A stretch of DNA of 64,000 nt from Flavisphingomonas formosensis (GCF_009755815.1 NZ_WRPK01000008.1:124001-188000), one strand, 5' to 3'; shown: positions 55,028 through 63,887, counted from the stretch's first letter. The notes: a model not told the origin generated them from the sequence alone. Numbers and translations: made by a program.

Positions 55028-55914
55028 GCGTGGATCGGAGGCGGGCGATGGTCGAACCTGCTCACCACCATCTGTCGATCTCGACCCAGTGCAGCCTGCT
55101 GCGGATCAGCCGCTCGTCCTATTACTATGCGCCGGTGCCGGAGACCGACGAGACGCTGGCGCTGATGACGGTGATCGACGCGACGTTCCTGAACTGCCCC
55201 TGGTACGGCAGCCGCCAGATGGCGCGGCACCTGCGGCGAAACGGCCATGAGGTTGGTCGCCGCCGAGCACGACGGCTGATGGCGAAGATGGGCCTGACGC
55301 CGATCTACCAGCGGCCGCGCACCAGCGATCCCCATCCGCAGCACCGGGTCTATCCGTACCTGCTGCGCAAGCTGGTGATCGATCGGCCCAATCACGTGTG
55401 GTGCGCCGACGTGACCTACATCCCGATGCGCCGGGGCTTCCTATACCTGGTCGCGATCATGGACTGGGCAACGCGCAAGGTCCTGGCCTGGCGGCTGTCG
55501 AACACAATGGATGCCGGCTTCTGCGTCGCGGCACTGAAGGAGGCGCTGGCCCGCTATGGCAAGCCCGAGATCTTCAACACCGACCAGGGCAGCCAGTTCA
55601 CGTCGCAAGCCTTCACCACGGTGCTGCGCGAGGCCGAGGTCCGCATCAGCATGGACGGCCGGGGCCGGTGGATGGACAACGTCTTCATCGAGCGACTCTG
55701 GCGATCCTTGAAGTACGAGTGCGTCTATCTCCATGCCTTCGAGACCGGCTCCGAGCTGCGGGCTGGCCTTGGCCGGTGGATCACCTATTACAACACCCAA
55801 CGTCCGCACTCGGGCCTGGCCGGGCGAACCCCGGTGGAGGCCTATCGGCCGATCGGGCAATCAGATCATGGGGGGCATGCCCCCCATGATCTGATGATCA
55901 AACAGGCGGCATGA
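55024..55914 (+). CDS. IS3-family transposase OrfB (DDE integrase)
   Basis: 296 residues. HTH_21 part (WYGSRQMARHLRRNGHEVGR), then the rve core with catalytic Asp in VWCADVTYIPMRRG, Asp in EIFNTDQGSQFTS and Glu in VFIERLWRSLKYE, and the end TYYNTQRPHSGLAGRTPVEA. Complete length. Cuts and joins IS ends. Confidence 0.94.
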   Translation: MSVDRRRAMVEPAHHHLSISTQCSLLRISRSSYYYAPVPETDETLALMTVIDATFLNCPWYGSRQMARHLRRNGHEVGRRRARRLMAKMGLTPIYQRPRTSDPHPQHRVYPYLLRKLVIDRPNHVWCADVTYIPMRRGFLYLVAIMDWATRKVLAWRLSNTMDAGFCVAALKEALARYGKPEIFNTDQGSQFTSQAFTTVLREAEVRISMDGRGRWMDNVFIERLWRSLKYECVYLHAFETGSELRAGLGRWITYYNTQRPHSGLAGRTPVEAYRPIGQSDHGGHAPHDLMIKQAA

Positions 55915-55975
55915 ACGACAACCGGGATTAGCTTAACTCAGCCGCCAAACTGTCCAAGAAGGCGGGACCACCTCA

Positions 55976-56200
55976 CAGCTCCCTTGGCAACCGCGCAAAT
56001 AGCGACGGAGGGCCGGAGGGAAACCCCAGGATCAAATCACCGTAAGCGTTCTTGTATGCATAGAGCAGCCTTTCTCGTTCCTGCTGTAAGGCCGATCCAA
56101 CGCTTGTAACTGCCGGTTCGGTTAGGGGCGCTGGCTGTGCACATTCCGCATGGGATGTACTTCCACCAAACGCCAGGGCGGCGATAAAAACGAGGAACAA
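55976..56200 (-). pseudogene. Secreted protein gene split by IS3, 5' part
   Basis: 75 codons from TTG 56200 (AAGGA 8 bases upstream) to the IS edge. A signal peptide (LVFIAALAFGGSTSHA), then ECAQPAPLTEPAVTSVGSAL and LYAYKNAYGDLILGFPSGPP. The frame then meets TGA, the first codon of the IS. Continues in the same frame at 54633 on the other side. Confidence 0.7.
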
Positions 56201-56270
56201 ACGGACGATCCTTTACATGGGATTGCGGTCGAGCTTTGTCATTCGGTCACATTGACTAACCCCCGGCGCC

Positions 56271-56546
56271 TCAAACACCGTACCGCTTGTTGCCGCCGCT
56301 GGTGATGCAATATCGTCCATTCCGCGGACCGATGCAGACATTGTGTCCTCTACGCGGGCAGCTCACGTCGCCGTCGTATCCGCTCGACCTACGAGGCGAT
56401 CGGCGGGCGGCATGACGAAACAGAGGCAGTCGCCACCAATGGCTATTCCTCGGCGAGCTGGAATGATGTGTCGCGAGGCTTCGTCGCGAGCCAGTGATCA
56501 AGATCCAGACTGCATCCGCTCCATGCCGGCATCGATCATCACTCAA
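56271..56546 (-). CDS. Possible small exported-protein remnant
   Basis: 91 codons. Only the C-terminal third looks protein-like: GYDGDVSCPRRGHNVCIGPR followed by NGRYCITSGGNKRYGV, a Cys-Gly-Arg-Tyr pattern seen at the end of small secreted proteins and some exported nucleases. The N-terminal part has no signal peptide and is shadow-like. Probably a remnant. Confidence 0.3.
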   Translation of the reverse strand: MSDDRCRHGADAVWILITGSRRSLATHHSSSPRNSHWWRLPLFRHAARRSPRRSSGYDGDVSCPRRGHNVCIGPRNGRYCITSGGNKRYGV

Positions 56547-56579
56547 CCGCTGTACCCGCGACTACGCATCCGGATCCCG

Positions 56580-57491
56580 TCACGCGGCCCGCGCGAGTGT
56601 CTCGATGCGGGCCTCGCAAGCCGTGCGGACAAGGCCCTGCAGCATCGCCACCCGCTCGCCGAGCCACGCCAGCTCGTCGGCCGTGATGCGGTAGTGACGC
56701 GAATAGCGCGCCTTCACATAGGCAGCGCGCAGCAGCTCATAGCAGCGTCGCTGGAACTTGCTCTCGGTCGGCCAGACCGCCTTCAACGACGGCTCCAGAT
56801 CTTCCGCCAGCGAGCGCAACCGGTTCAGATTATGCGACTTGGGACTGTACAGGGTGCGCACCAAAAACAGGCAATGATAGAAGCGTTCGGTGGCTTGATG
56901 GAGTTCAAACGCCGCTTTCTTCAGACGGCCTTTAGCAAGATTGCCCTCATAGTCGTCCATGAACTCACATGCGCTCTCGAACCATTCCTCGAAATAATCC
57001 TGCGTTTCCTTGAGTGCCTGCTGCGGCGTCAGCGGCTGCGGCTTGGCGAACGGATAGCCGGGCTCCTCGAACAGGAGGATGCCGTCCCGTAGGATATCGA
57101 TGAAGAAATAGCGGCCGAGCGCCAGCTTCTCATTCACGTCATCGAGGCTGTGGTAGATGGGACTGGCCAAGGTGCGCAGCCGCGCGCCCGACGACACCTC
57201 CTCGGTGAGGCGCTGCTCGGTCGGCAGCCAGAATTCCGCGACATCGGTCAGATCCTCATGGCTGACCACGACGAGCAGGTCATAGTCGGAGAAGTAGCGC
57301 CCGACGGGATCCTCGACCCAATCGTCCCGCGCATAGCTGCCGAACAGGATGATCTTGAGCAACTTGCCATCGCGGAACCGCTCCGCCCTGCGCCCGGCGA
57401 TCGCCTCGGCGAACCCGGCGCGCAACAGCTCGACGACGAACGCCAGCTCGTCGCGCTTGCCCTGGGGAAGATGCTCGAGGCCGGTCTTCAT
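56580..57491 (-). CDS. MNT-HEPN fusion protein (nucleotidyltransferase plus HEPN)
   Basis: 303 residues from ATG 57491; an in-frame extension upstream runs into the structured repeat and is rejected. N-terminal nucleotidyltransferase with IILFGSYARDDW (Gly51-Ser52) and YFSDYDLLVV (Asp69, Asp71); C-terminal HEPN domain with AFELHQATERFYHCLFLVRT and VKARYSRHYRITADELAWL. As separate proteins MNT and HEPN form toxin-antitoxin pairs where MNT adenylylates the HEPN ribonuclease; as a fusion its role is less clear, but a self-controlled toxin-like RNase is possible. Confidence 0.82.
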   Translation of the reverse strand: MKTGLEHLPQGKRDELAFVVELLRAGFAEAIAGRRAERFRDGKLLKIILFGSYARDDWVEDPVGRYFSDYDLLVVVSHEDLTDVAEFWLPTEQRLTEEVSSGARLRTLASPIYHSLDDVNEKLALGRYFFIDILRDGILLFEEPGYPFAKPQPLTPQQALKETQDYFEEWFESACEFMDDYEGNLAKGRLKKAAFELHQATERFYHCLFLVRTLYSPKSHNLNRLRSLAEDLEPSLKAVWPTESKFQRRCYELLRAAYVKARYSRHYRITADELAWLGERVAMLQGLVRTACEARIETLARAA

Positions 57492-58079
57492 CCCCCCAAG
57501 ACTCGCGCTTCGAGGCCATATTGCCAAGCAAAAAAACATCCACTCCGTGGCCCGGACACAGGCACCAGACCACCCCAACGACCTCTCTTCGTTATGGGTC
57601 GACACCGTCCCGGCGCGCCTGGCGACCATGGGACTCACGCGCCGGCGGCCCACCGCCGGCGCCACAAAGGCTGGCACCCCGCAACGAGCCGGCCGGATCG
57701 GCGGCGTCGAACCGGGCTTTCGAACACCGGACGGGGCTTGGCGTCCGGTCCGAAAACCGGGCGCGCCGCCCGGCCGCGAGGCGGTGTGTCCGCGGGGCCG
57801 CAATGAGGCTGCGCACCCTGTCCGGGCATCGCCCGGCAGTGTGCGTCCATGCCCCGCACCTTATCGTGCGGCGCTGGCCATCACTATCCCGACGCGACGC
57901 GTGCGTGCCCTTGCGGCGGATAGGCGAAGCGCGAGGCCAGCATCGCAGCAGCCGGACGGATTTTTGGAACGCGCGACGCGATATAGCCGATTGAACCCGC
58001 GCGATATCAACTCTAGGTCGGCGAGCAACCTGCACCATGGACCATTTTTTTGAGCCGATAGGCGCAGCCTAACGGCTAG
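57492..58079. other. Divergent intergenic region between MNT-HEPN and MucR genes
   Basis: 588 bases without a gene. Contains copy B of the structured repeat. Near the mucR side TTGAAC (about 57991) with TAGGTC 17 bases on could be a weak promoter. The rest shows nothing recognised. Confidence 0.4.
57639..57828. repeat. Structured repeat, copy B
   Basis: Hairpin GCGCCGGCGG-CCCA-CCGCCGGCGC (57639-57662), 16 bases, then the 150-bp block 57679-57828, 96 percent identical to 47235-47384. The hairpin differs in sequence from that of copy A but keeps its place and pairing. It lies upstream of the MNT-HEPN gene on that gene's strand. Confidence 0.75.
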
Positions 58080-58565
58080 ATGGAGAGTATCGTATCTGAC
58101 GAAACCCTGCTCACGCTGACCGCCGACATCGTTTCCGCGCATGTCCGCAACAACAGCGTCGCGACGAGCGACCTGCCCGCGCTGGGCGCGCTCGGCAAGC
58201 CGGCCGAGCCTGAGCCAGAGGTGCTGACGCCGGCGGTTTCGGTACGCTCTTCGGTGAAGCCCGACTATATTGTGTGCCTGGAAGATGGGAAGAAGCTGAA
58301 GATGCTGAAGCGGCATCTGATGACCCATTATCAGATGACGCCGGACCAGTATCGCGCCAAGTGGAAGCTGCCGGCGGACTATCCGATGGTTGCGCCCAAC
58401 TATGCCAACCAACGCAAGGCGCTCGCGATCAAGATCGGCCTCGGCCGCAAGCCCAAGGCCGCCGAACCCGCTCCGGCCTCCGCCAAGCCGGCCCGCAAGC
58501 TGCGCGCCAAGAAGAGCGCGGCCGACGCCAAGGCCACCGCGGCCGCGCATCTCAGCGGAGACTGA
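58080..58565 (+). CDS. MucR/Ros family transcriptional regulator
   Basis: 161 residues. LLTLTADIVSAHVRNNSVAT opens the domain, DYIVCLEDGKKLKMLKRHLM and HYQMTPDQYRAKWKLPADYP form the Ros-type zinc-finger core, here with a single Cys (Cys in YIVCLEDG) and His residues, then VAPNYANQRKALAIKIGLGR. The tail is Lys/Ala-rich. MucR proteins silence AT-rich and horizontally gained genes in alphaproteobacteria, fitting a regulator carried on an ICE. Divergent from MNT-HEPN. Confidence 0.88.
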   Translation: MESIVSDETLLTLTADIVSAHVRNNSVATSDLPALGALGKPAEPEPEVLTPAVSVRSSVKPDYIVCLEDGKKLKMLKRHLMTHYQMTPDQYRAKWKLPADYPMVAPNYANQRKALAIKIGLGRKPKAAEPAPASAKPARKLRAKKSAADAKATAAAHLSGD

Positions 58566-58569
58566 TCCG

Positions 58570-59202
58570 TCAGCGGGGCATGACGGCGAAGAGGATGGGG
58601 CTCGGCGGCTGCGGCGCGTCAGACATGTCCACATCGCTGCGCATCCCCAGGCGGAAGAAGAGCCCGTCCGCCGGCGGGGGAGCCGACCCATCGGTGTGGA
58701 ACGTACCGCCCGCCACCCTTTCCACATAAGAGAGAGTCTCGGCGGGAAGCGGGCGGCCGGTGGCGAGATAGCCGGCATAACGGCCGGGCCCGGCATTATA
58801 GGCGGCGAACAGGCCGGGATAGCCGAACCGGTCATACATCAGCCGGAGATAGGCGGTCCCGGCGAGGATATTGTCGCGCGCTAGGTCAGGATCGGTCCCC
58901 AGCCCGAACCGGTCGCGCATCGCCGCCCAGGTCCCGGGCATCAGCTGCATCATCCCGATCGCACCGACCCGGCTGCGGATCGGCCGGCCGCCACGCATCG
59001 TCCTGCCCCGGCTTTCGGCATGGATCACGCGCCGGATCCAGCTTTGCGGGACGGCGAAGCGGCGCGAGGCTTCCGCGACATAATCTTGCCACGGATCGAC
59101 CGGCTCGGCCCGGGCCGGCAGGGCGACGACCGACGCTATCGCGAGCGCCAGCCATGCCCGCCGCCCGGCGCCGGCATGGCTCCGGGAGCCTAGCCCACCC
59201 AT
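58570..59202 (-). CDS. Lytic transglycosylase of the conjugation system (VirB1-like)
   Basis: 210 residues from ATG 59202 with a signal peptide (WLALAIASVVALPARA). SLT fold: IRRVIHAESRG (catalytic Glu), GAIGMMQLMPGTWAAM, and FAAYNAGPGRYAGY. It opens the peptidoglycan for the secretion channel. Start overlaps the TraF gene end by 13 bases. Confidence 0.9.
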   Translation of the reverse strand: MGGLGSRSHAGAGRRAWLALAIASVVALPARAEPVDPWQDYVAEASRRFAVPQSWIRRVIHAESRGRTMRGGRPIRSRVGAIGMMQLMPGTWAAMRDRFGLGTDPDLARDNILAGTAYLRLMYDRFGYPGLFAAYNAGPGRYAGYLATGRPLPAETLSYVERVAGGTFHTDGSAPPPADGLFFRLGMRSDVDMSDAPQPPSPILFAVMPR

Positions 59203-59693
59203 AAGGGAAGTGCCTTGCCGATTATGTCGCCACGGCGGCTGACCCCAAAATAGCGCCCGTCGAACGATGTCGGCCGGTCGGCAATCAGCAGCACCTCGTC
59301 TGGTGCGAGCGTGCGGCACCCGTGCCACCGGGGCATCGGCCTGCCGGCCCGGTCGCGCCGTTGCCGGACCGCACGCGGCTTGCCATCGACGAACAGCGTG
59401 CCGCCCAGCGCGCAGACCCGCGCGCCCGCCAGCGCCGCCACATGCTTTACCAGCGGTATCCCGGGCGGCAGATAGCCGCGCGCGGCGGCAAGCCCGCGAA
59501 AGGCCGTCGGCACCCGGGCGACCACCATATCGCCGCGCCGCAATCCGGCCGCGCGCTCGACCGCATAAAGACCGCGCGGCGCGCTGTCGCTCGCATTCCA
59601 GACGAGGCGCGGACGGGGCGGCACCGCCAGGGTCGCGCCGAGCCCGGCGGCCAGCAAGCCGGCGGGAAGCAGGACGAGGCGCCGGTCAACCAT
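59190..59693 (-). CDS. traF: TraF-like S26 peptidase (pilin maturation)
   Basis: 167 residues from ATG 59693. One N-terminal membrane segment (LVLLPAGLLAAGLGATLAVP), NASDSAPRGLYAVE with the catalytic Ser position of signal peptidase-like proteins, PLVKHVAALAGARVCALGG with the general-base Lys, and the end SFDGRYFGVSRRGDIIGKAL. TraF cuts and cyclises the TrbC prepilin in RP4. Overlaps the HTH gene and the transglycosylase gene by a few bases, one operon. Confidence 0.88.
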   Translation of the reverse strand: MVDRRLVLLPAGLLAAGLGATLAVPPRPRLVWNASDSAPRGLYAVERAAGLRRGDMVVARVPTAFRGLAAARGYLPPGIPLVKHVAALAGARVCALGGTLFVDGKPRAVRQRRDRAGRPMPRWHGCRTLAPDEVLLIADRPTSFDGRYFGVSRRGDIIGKALPLWVG

Positions 59694-59922
59694 CGCCGCC
59701 ACCCCCCGCCCGCCCCCTCGACCAGGCATCGAGATCGTCGATATGGTAGCGGATGTGCCGGCTGTGCCGGCGATAGATGGGACCGGTCCCGGCGCTGCGA
59801 TATTCCTGCAGGGTCCGCGCGGACATGCCAAGGTAAAAGGCGGCCTGCTCGGTCGTGAAAAAGGGCGAGCCGCGCACCCCGCGCGCTGCCCGGTCGATCC
59901 CATCTTCTTCGTCCCGCGTCAT
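59686..59922 (-). CDS. Small HTH (excisionase/MerR-type) protein
   Basis: 78 residues from ATG 59922 (GGGAGC upstream). FFTTEQAAFYLGMSARTLQE is a helix-turn-helix, followed by RRHSRHIRYHIDDLDAWSRG, the wing and helix of helix_turn_helix_17 proteins. Overlaps traF by 8 bases. Likely regulates this block, or acts in recombination. Confidence 0.85.
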   Translation of the reverse strand: MTRDEEDGIDRAARGVRGSPFFTTEQAAFYLGMSARTLQEYRSAGTGPIYRRHSRHIRYHIDDLDAWSRGRAGGGGDG

Positions 59923-60175
59923 GGCGAAAGCTCCCTTGCGCAACGCGCGGCGTCGAGCCGCGGTGTACCGGGACGACATGATCCGGTTGAGGGCGGCCGC
60001 GGAGGATCGAATTTCCACTCCGCGAAAATCGATCCACCCGGCACGCGCAGCGAGGCGCTATGCCGCCGTCGGACACGAGCCGGCGTGATCGGCCGTTGCG
60101 ACTCACCGGGCGCGGTCCTACTTTGTACCGGGCAGGCGGCGGGGGTCACGGCGCCGCCAGATCCCAGAGGGATGG

Positions 60176-60478
60176 ATGATGGAGTTGCGTGTTGCATACG
60201 ACGGCGGTTCGCCCGCCGCCGAGCTGGAAAGCGCGGCCGCTGCATTATGGGCCGGCCTCGCGTTCGACGAGGCGGCCAAGGCCGCGCTCCGGCGAGACGG
60301 CCTCGCCGTCGAGGCGATACGGCTGACCGGACCCTGTCCCTTTCGCCTGCGCGCGGTCGATGCGGCCCATATCGCCGTTTCGGTCCCCGGCCGCAGCGAC
60401 GCCGCGGCGCTGCTCGATCTCTGGCAGGTCTATTTCCAGCGCCGGGTGGCGCCGCCCGGCGGCCAGCAGGCGGCCTGA
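60176..60478 (+). CDS. Small protein of unknown function (ICE-associated)
   Basis: 100 residues: two ATG codons at 60176 and 60179 follow AGAGGG. MELRVAYDGGSPAAELESAA, FDEAAKAALRRDGLAVEAIR, PGRSDAAALLDLWQVYFQRR. Alpha-beta pattern, no catalytic motif. It is convergent with the ParB-like gene and ends before a two-way terminator. May belong to a DUF found next to the conjugation regulators. Confidence 0.6.
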   Translation: MMELRVAYDGGSPAAELESAAAALWAGLAFDEAAKAALRRDGLAVEAIRLTGPCPFRLRAVDAAHIAVSVPGRSDAAALLDLWQVYFQRRVAPPGGQQAA

Positions 60479-60510
60479 CCTCAAAATTCGGCACCCCGGC
60501 CGAGACAAGC

Positions 60511-60542
60511 AAGCGCCGCCGGCCGAACGGCCGGCGGCGCTT
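60511..60542. terminator. Two-way hairpin terminator
   Basis: AAGCGCCGCCGGCC (60511-60524) pairs perfectly with GGCCGGCGGCGCTT (60529-60542), loop GAAC. It lies between the stops of two convergent genes. Confidence 0.8.
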
Positions 60543-60583
60543 CCCTTTCTGGGGAGGGCGACCGAAGCCGCCCTCCCCTTCCT

Positions 60584-62413
60584 TCATGCAGCGAGCGGAA
60601 CGCCGGCCGGAGCGGGACACGGCTCCGCGTCCGGCATCGTGATCGCGCCATCCGCGGCCGGCAGCGTCAATCCCGCCGCCACTGCCTCTTCATGGGCAGC
60701 GACAGCCCCCACCCCACCGCGCTCGGTATAGGCGGCCGGCGGGAACGCGAGCCAGCGCGGTACCCAGTCCTCGAACTTGGGCCGGCCCTCGGCACCGGCA
60801 AGATGGTCGCCGATGATCCGCCGCAGCACGCGGCCGGTCTCCTTGGCATTGGCGCGCGCGACCGTCTCGCCCGCGACCTCTTCGACCATCGCGCCCAACA
60901 CCTCGCGGTCACGGACGAGCGCGAGAAAGGCCTCGTCCGCTCGCCACCACTGCGCCATGTCAACGCCCAGCACGCAGCCGAGCGCCGCGATCACCGGGCT
61001 GCCGCTCGCCAGCGTCTCGCCGATCGCCACCGCCGCGATGGCTTTCACCGCCGCCTCATCCAGCGCGAGCAGATGCAGGAAGGTAGCGGTCAGCCGATCG
61101 CCCTGCGTTCCGTCCGGTGTGCAGCCGACGACCGCAGGCTCGTCCTCGGCCAGGCCGAGCAGGCCGAGAGCGCGCCGCCGGCTGAGCGCGAACGCGGTCT
61201 CGGCGGGCGCCGCCGCGAGGCTTTCCGACACGGCTTCGCTGCGGCTGGCCTGCGGCTCGCGGCGCACGGTCCAGAGCGGCGAGCCGGCGATGGCATGGGC
61301 GACGAGCAGGCGCAGCGCGACATCCGGAAAACCGGTCAGCTGCGCACGCACCACGGCATGGCGGTGCAGGTCGAGATAGTCCTGCAGCGCGCTGGCAACT
61401 TCGGGCCGGGGCGGCTTCACCGTCTCCGGCTCGGCCTCGCCGCGTGCCGCGCGGCGTATCTCGGCCCGATTGCGATAGCCTTCGTGGAAGCAGACCTCGC
61501 CGCTCTGCCGCACCTCGACATAGACGCGCCCACCCTTGCGCTTGGGCGTCTTCTCATGGTCCCAGCTGTGGAACAAGCTGCCGGGTTCGAGCAGGATCAC
61601 CTCGGACCAGCCCGCGTCCAGATAGGCGTCGCGGCGTGCCGCAACAGCCTCGTTCTGCGCCTGCCAGAAGGCATCGGGATCGGCAAAATAGCGGTCCTCG
61701 CCGAACAGATCGGCAACCGTCTCGCCCGCATAGCCATCGAGGTCGAACAAGGCATGGCGCGCCGGGATCGACTGCCCGCCCAGCAGCCACGCCTTCAGCT
61801 GCGCGCCGACCGGCGCGCGAGCCTCGGGATCGTCATGGAGCGCCAGCCAGTCGCGCTGGCGGCGCTTGCTCGCCATGGTGAGATGACGCAGGCTCGCTGC
61901 GTCGATCTGCTCCTTGCGGAAGAGATCGCGGATGCGCGGCAGGAGATTGCCGAGCGCCAGCACCCGCCGGACGGCGGCATCGGCCAGGCCGAAGGTGGCG
62001 GCGATTGCCTCCGGCGTGCGTCCCTCGCGCACCAGCCGGGTGAAGGTCTCCCACTGGCTGACCTGATCGGGATCGAGCCGGGCGAGATTTTCGATGAGCG
62101 ACGCTTCCACGGCGGCGGCGTCATCGCCGGCCGCGACGATCGCGCAGGGGATCGGCTCGGCCTCCTCCTGCTGCTCGGCGGCGAGCGCGCGGACCGCCTC
62201 ATAGCGTCGCCGGCCGGCGACGATCTCATAGACCTGCGTATCATCCGGCGGCGTGCCGTCCGGTGGCGCAGCCGGCCGGACCAGCAAGGGCACGAGGATG
62301 CCGCGCGCCCTGATCGAGGGCAGGATGTCGTCGATCCGGGGCGGCTTGCGGCCGGCGCGCATGTTCGCAGGCGAGACGATGAGTTGACGGAAGGGGATAT
62401 GGTCGAGTTTCAT
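60584..62413 (-). CDS. ParB-like nuclease-domain protein
   Basis: 609 residues from ATG 62413 (MKLDHIPFRQLIVSPANMRA). N-terminal ParB/Spo0J domain: ILVPLLVRPAA, YEIVAGRRRYEAVRAL (GxRR box) and EASLIENLARLDPDQVSQWE, then a KorB-like HTH (RTPEAIAATFGLADAAVRRV). The long C-terminal part is typical of plasmid and ICE ParB-like proteins of alphaproteobacteria. No ParA is in the window. It may serve stability or regulation of the element. Confidence 0.88.
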   Translation of the reverse strand: MKLDHIPFRQLIVSPANMRAGRKPPRIDDILPSIRARGILVPLLVRPAAPPDGTPPDDTQVYEIVAGRRRYEAVRALAAEQQEEAEPIPCAIVAAGDDAAAVEASLIENLARLDPDQVSQWETFTRLVREGRTPEAIAATFGLADAAVRRVLALGNLLPRIRDLFRKEQIDAASLRHLTMASKRRQRDWLALHDDPEARAPVGAQLKAWLLGGQSIPARHALFDLDGYAGETVADLFGEDRYFADPDAFWQAQNEAVAARRDAYLDAGWSEVILLEPGSLFHSWDHEKTPKRKGGRVYVEVRQSGEVCFHEGYRNRAEIRRAARGEAEPETVKPPRPEVASALQDYLDLHRHAVVRAQLTGFPDVALRLLVAHAIAGSPLWTVRREPQASRSEAVSESLAAAPAETAFALSRRRALGLLGLAEDEPAVVGCTPDGTQGDRLTATFLHLLALDEAAVKAIAAVAIGETLASGSPVIAALGCVLGVDMAQWWRADEAFLALVRDREVLGAMVEEVAGETVARANAKETGRVLRRIIGDHLAGAEGRPKFEDWVPRWLAFPPAAYTERGGVGAVAAHEEAVAAGLTLPAADGAITMPDAEPCPAPAGVPLAA

Positions 62414-62517
62414 CTGAGGTCTCCGATGTGGAGGGCCGGTCCCGCCGTCATTGCAAGGGTTGCGGGACCGGCTTCGGGTTGCGGCGAAGGACGCGCCGCG
62501 CGTCGTCCGCCGGCCGC

Positions 62518-62928
62518 TCAGCGGTCGGACGGGGTTCCGTGCCCGCGCTCGGCGCGCGCGATCAGCCGCTGGGCGATCTGGATCGAGCCGACATGGCGGG
62601 CGCTGTCCGCCCACAGCGACAGCGGGCTGGTGGTCGCAAAGGCGAGATCGCGTTCGATGCCGAGCCCGAAGGGTAGGCGCAGCCCGGCCAGCTCGGCAAG
62701 GCTGAACGATCCGAGTTCAGGACAGCCGAAGCCGAGATCGGCGAGGCCGAACAAGGTATCGCCATCGGCCTCCAGCTCGGTCGCCAGCCATGTCGCCGGG
62801 CCGAGCGGATTGAACAGCTTGACCACCGGCACAGGGTCGGGCTCTTCGCGCCCCGCGCGCCGGGCGGCGATCCGGGCAAGCCGGTTCCGGCTCAGCCGGG
62901 TCAGGAGCGTATCGGTGAGGAGGATCAT
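62518..62928 (-). CDS. DUF2958 family protein
   Basis: 136 residues from ATG 62928 with GGAGG 7 bases upstream. PVVKLFNPLGPATWLATELE, DTLFGLADLGFGCPELGSFS and GIERDLAFATTSPLSLWADS are the marks of DUF2958, found with ArdC and ParB-like genes on mobile elements; function unknown. Start overlaps the ArdC gene stop by 4 bases. Confidence 0.88.
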   Translation of the reverse strand: MILLTDTLLTRLSRNRLARIAARRAGREEPDPVPVVKLFNPLGPATWLATELEADGDTLFGLADLGFGCPELGSFSLAELAGLRLPFGLGIERDLAFATTSPLSLWADSARHVGSIQIAQRLIARAERGHGTPSDR

Positions 62929-63887
62929 CGTCCCGCCTCCTGCCGGGATGCGGGACAGGCGAGCAGCCAGTCCGCCGCCTTGCTGGCGGCGCTCGCCGCA
63001 CGGAATATGGCGCGATTGTCGGCGCGCAGCACCGCAAGCCATGCGCCGATATAGTCGGCATGGCGCACGGTCGGTTCCAGCCCGAGCGCCGCACTGAGGA
63101 AGGCGGCGCCCATTTCGGCAATGAGTTCCTCGCGCGCATAGCCGGCCGAGCCGAACGGCGAGTCGAGCGGCCGGCCGAGCCGCGCGCCATGACCGGTGGC
63201 ATGGGTGAGCTCGTGCAGGCCGGTGCGGTACCAGTCGAGCGCATCGGGAAAGGCGCCCTGCGGCGGCAGCTGCACCCGGTCGGCGGCGGGATCATAACAG
63301 GCTTCGTTGCCGCCGATCGCGACCGCGACCCCGCTGGCGGCGATCACCGCATCGGCCAGCGGCACGATCTCGGTACGCGCCAGCGGCGCGGGCGGCGCGG
63401 CCACCACGCGGGACAGCCCCTCGCATTGCGCGACGTTGAAGACGGTGAAGCGCTTGAGGAAGGATATGGCACGTGGCTCGCCATCCGAAGATGTAGGGTC
63501 GGAACCGCGCTCGCCATCCCGCTCCGCCTTGGGAACGAAGCGGTCGGCATAGACGACGGTGGTGCCGCGCTCGCCCCTGCGCACGGTGCCGCCCGCTTCC
63601 AGCGCCTGCCGGAAGGTCAGCCAGCACTGGGTCGGCCAGCCATAGTCGAACAGCGCGCCCCACAGGATGAGGATATTGATCCCGCTGTACGGCCGTCGGC
63701 TGAGCGCATTGCGCGGCAAGCCGGGATCGCACGGCCCGTCCTGCCATGGTCGCACCCATGGCAGGCGCCCTTCCTCCAGCGCGGCGATGATCCGGGCGGT
63801 GACGCTGGCATAGATATCCTGCCGCCCGCTGGACGACATTCCTCCATCAGATGCCGGGTGGTGACGAACGGGTGCGGTCTGGCGCAT
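62925..63887 (-). CDS. ardC: ArdC-like antirestriction protein
   Basis: 320 residues from ATG 63887 (GAGGAG 7 bases upstream). N-terminal single-strand DNA-binding domain (DIYASVTARIIAALEEGRLP, PYSGINILILWGALFDYGW), then a zinc-metallopeptidase-like domain with YRTGLHELTHATGHGARLGR and EELIAEMGAAFLSAALGL. ArdC coats incoming single-stranded DNA and protects it from host restriction on entry. First in the unit ardC-DUF2958-parB. Confidence 0.9.
   Translation of the reverse strand: MRQTAPVRHHPASDGGMSSSGRQDIYASVTARIIAALEEGRLPWVRPWQDGPCDPGLPRNALSRRPYSGINILILWGALFDYGWPTQCWLTFRQALEAGGTVRRGERGTTVVYADRFVPKAERDGERGSDPTSSDGEPRAISFLKRFTVFNVAQCEGLSRVVAAPPAPLARTEIVPLADAVIAASGVAVAIGGNEACYDPAADRVQLPPQGAFPDALDWYRTGLHELTHATGHGARLGRPLDSPFGSAGYAREELIAEMGAAFLSAALGLEPTVRHADYIGAWLAVLRADNRAIFRAASAASKAADWLLACPASRQEAGR

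Larger units (their letters stand above)
54678..55975 (+). mobile_element. IS3-family insertion sequence
   Basis: 1298 bp. Imperfect terminal inverted repeats: left TGAGGTGGTGCCGGTTTTCT, right (reverse complement) TGAGGTGGTCCCGCCTTCTT, both going on to GGACAG. Two overlapping frames encode an HTH protein and a DDE transposase, joined by a U UUUUUA slippery site. No target duplication is visible next to the ends (TGG on the left, CAG on the right). Both genes are intact, so it may be active. Confidence 0.9.

Noticed and set aside
57492-57803. In-frame extension of the MNT-HEPN protein into the structured repeat
   Set aside because: The extension encodes low-complexity sequence and the ATG at 57491 gives the normal family start; the repeat also occurs at 47.2 kb without this gene.
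60692-63097. 801-codon plus-strand frame opposite the ParB-like, DUF2958 and ArdC genes
   Set aside because: Spans three well-supported minus-strand genes and has no domain likeness.
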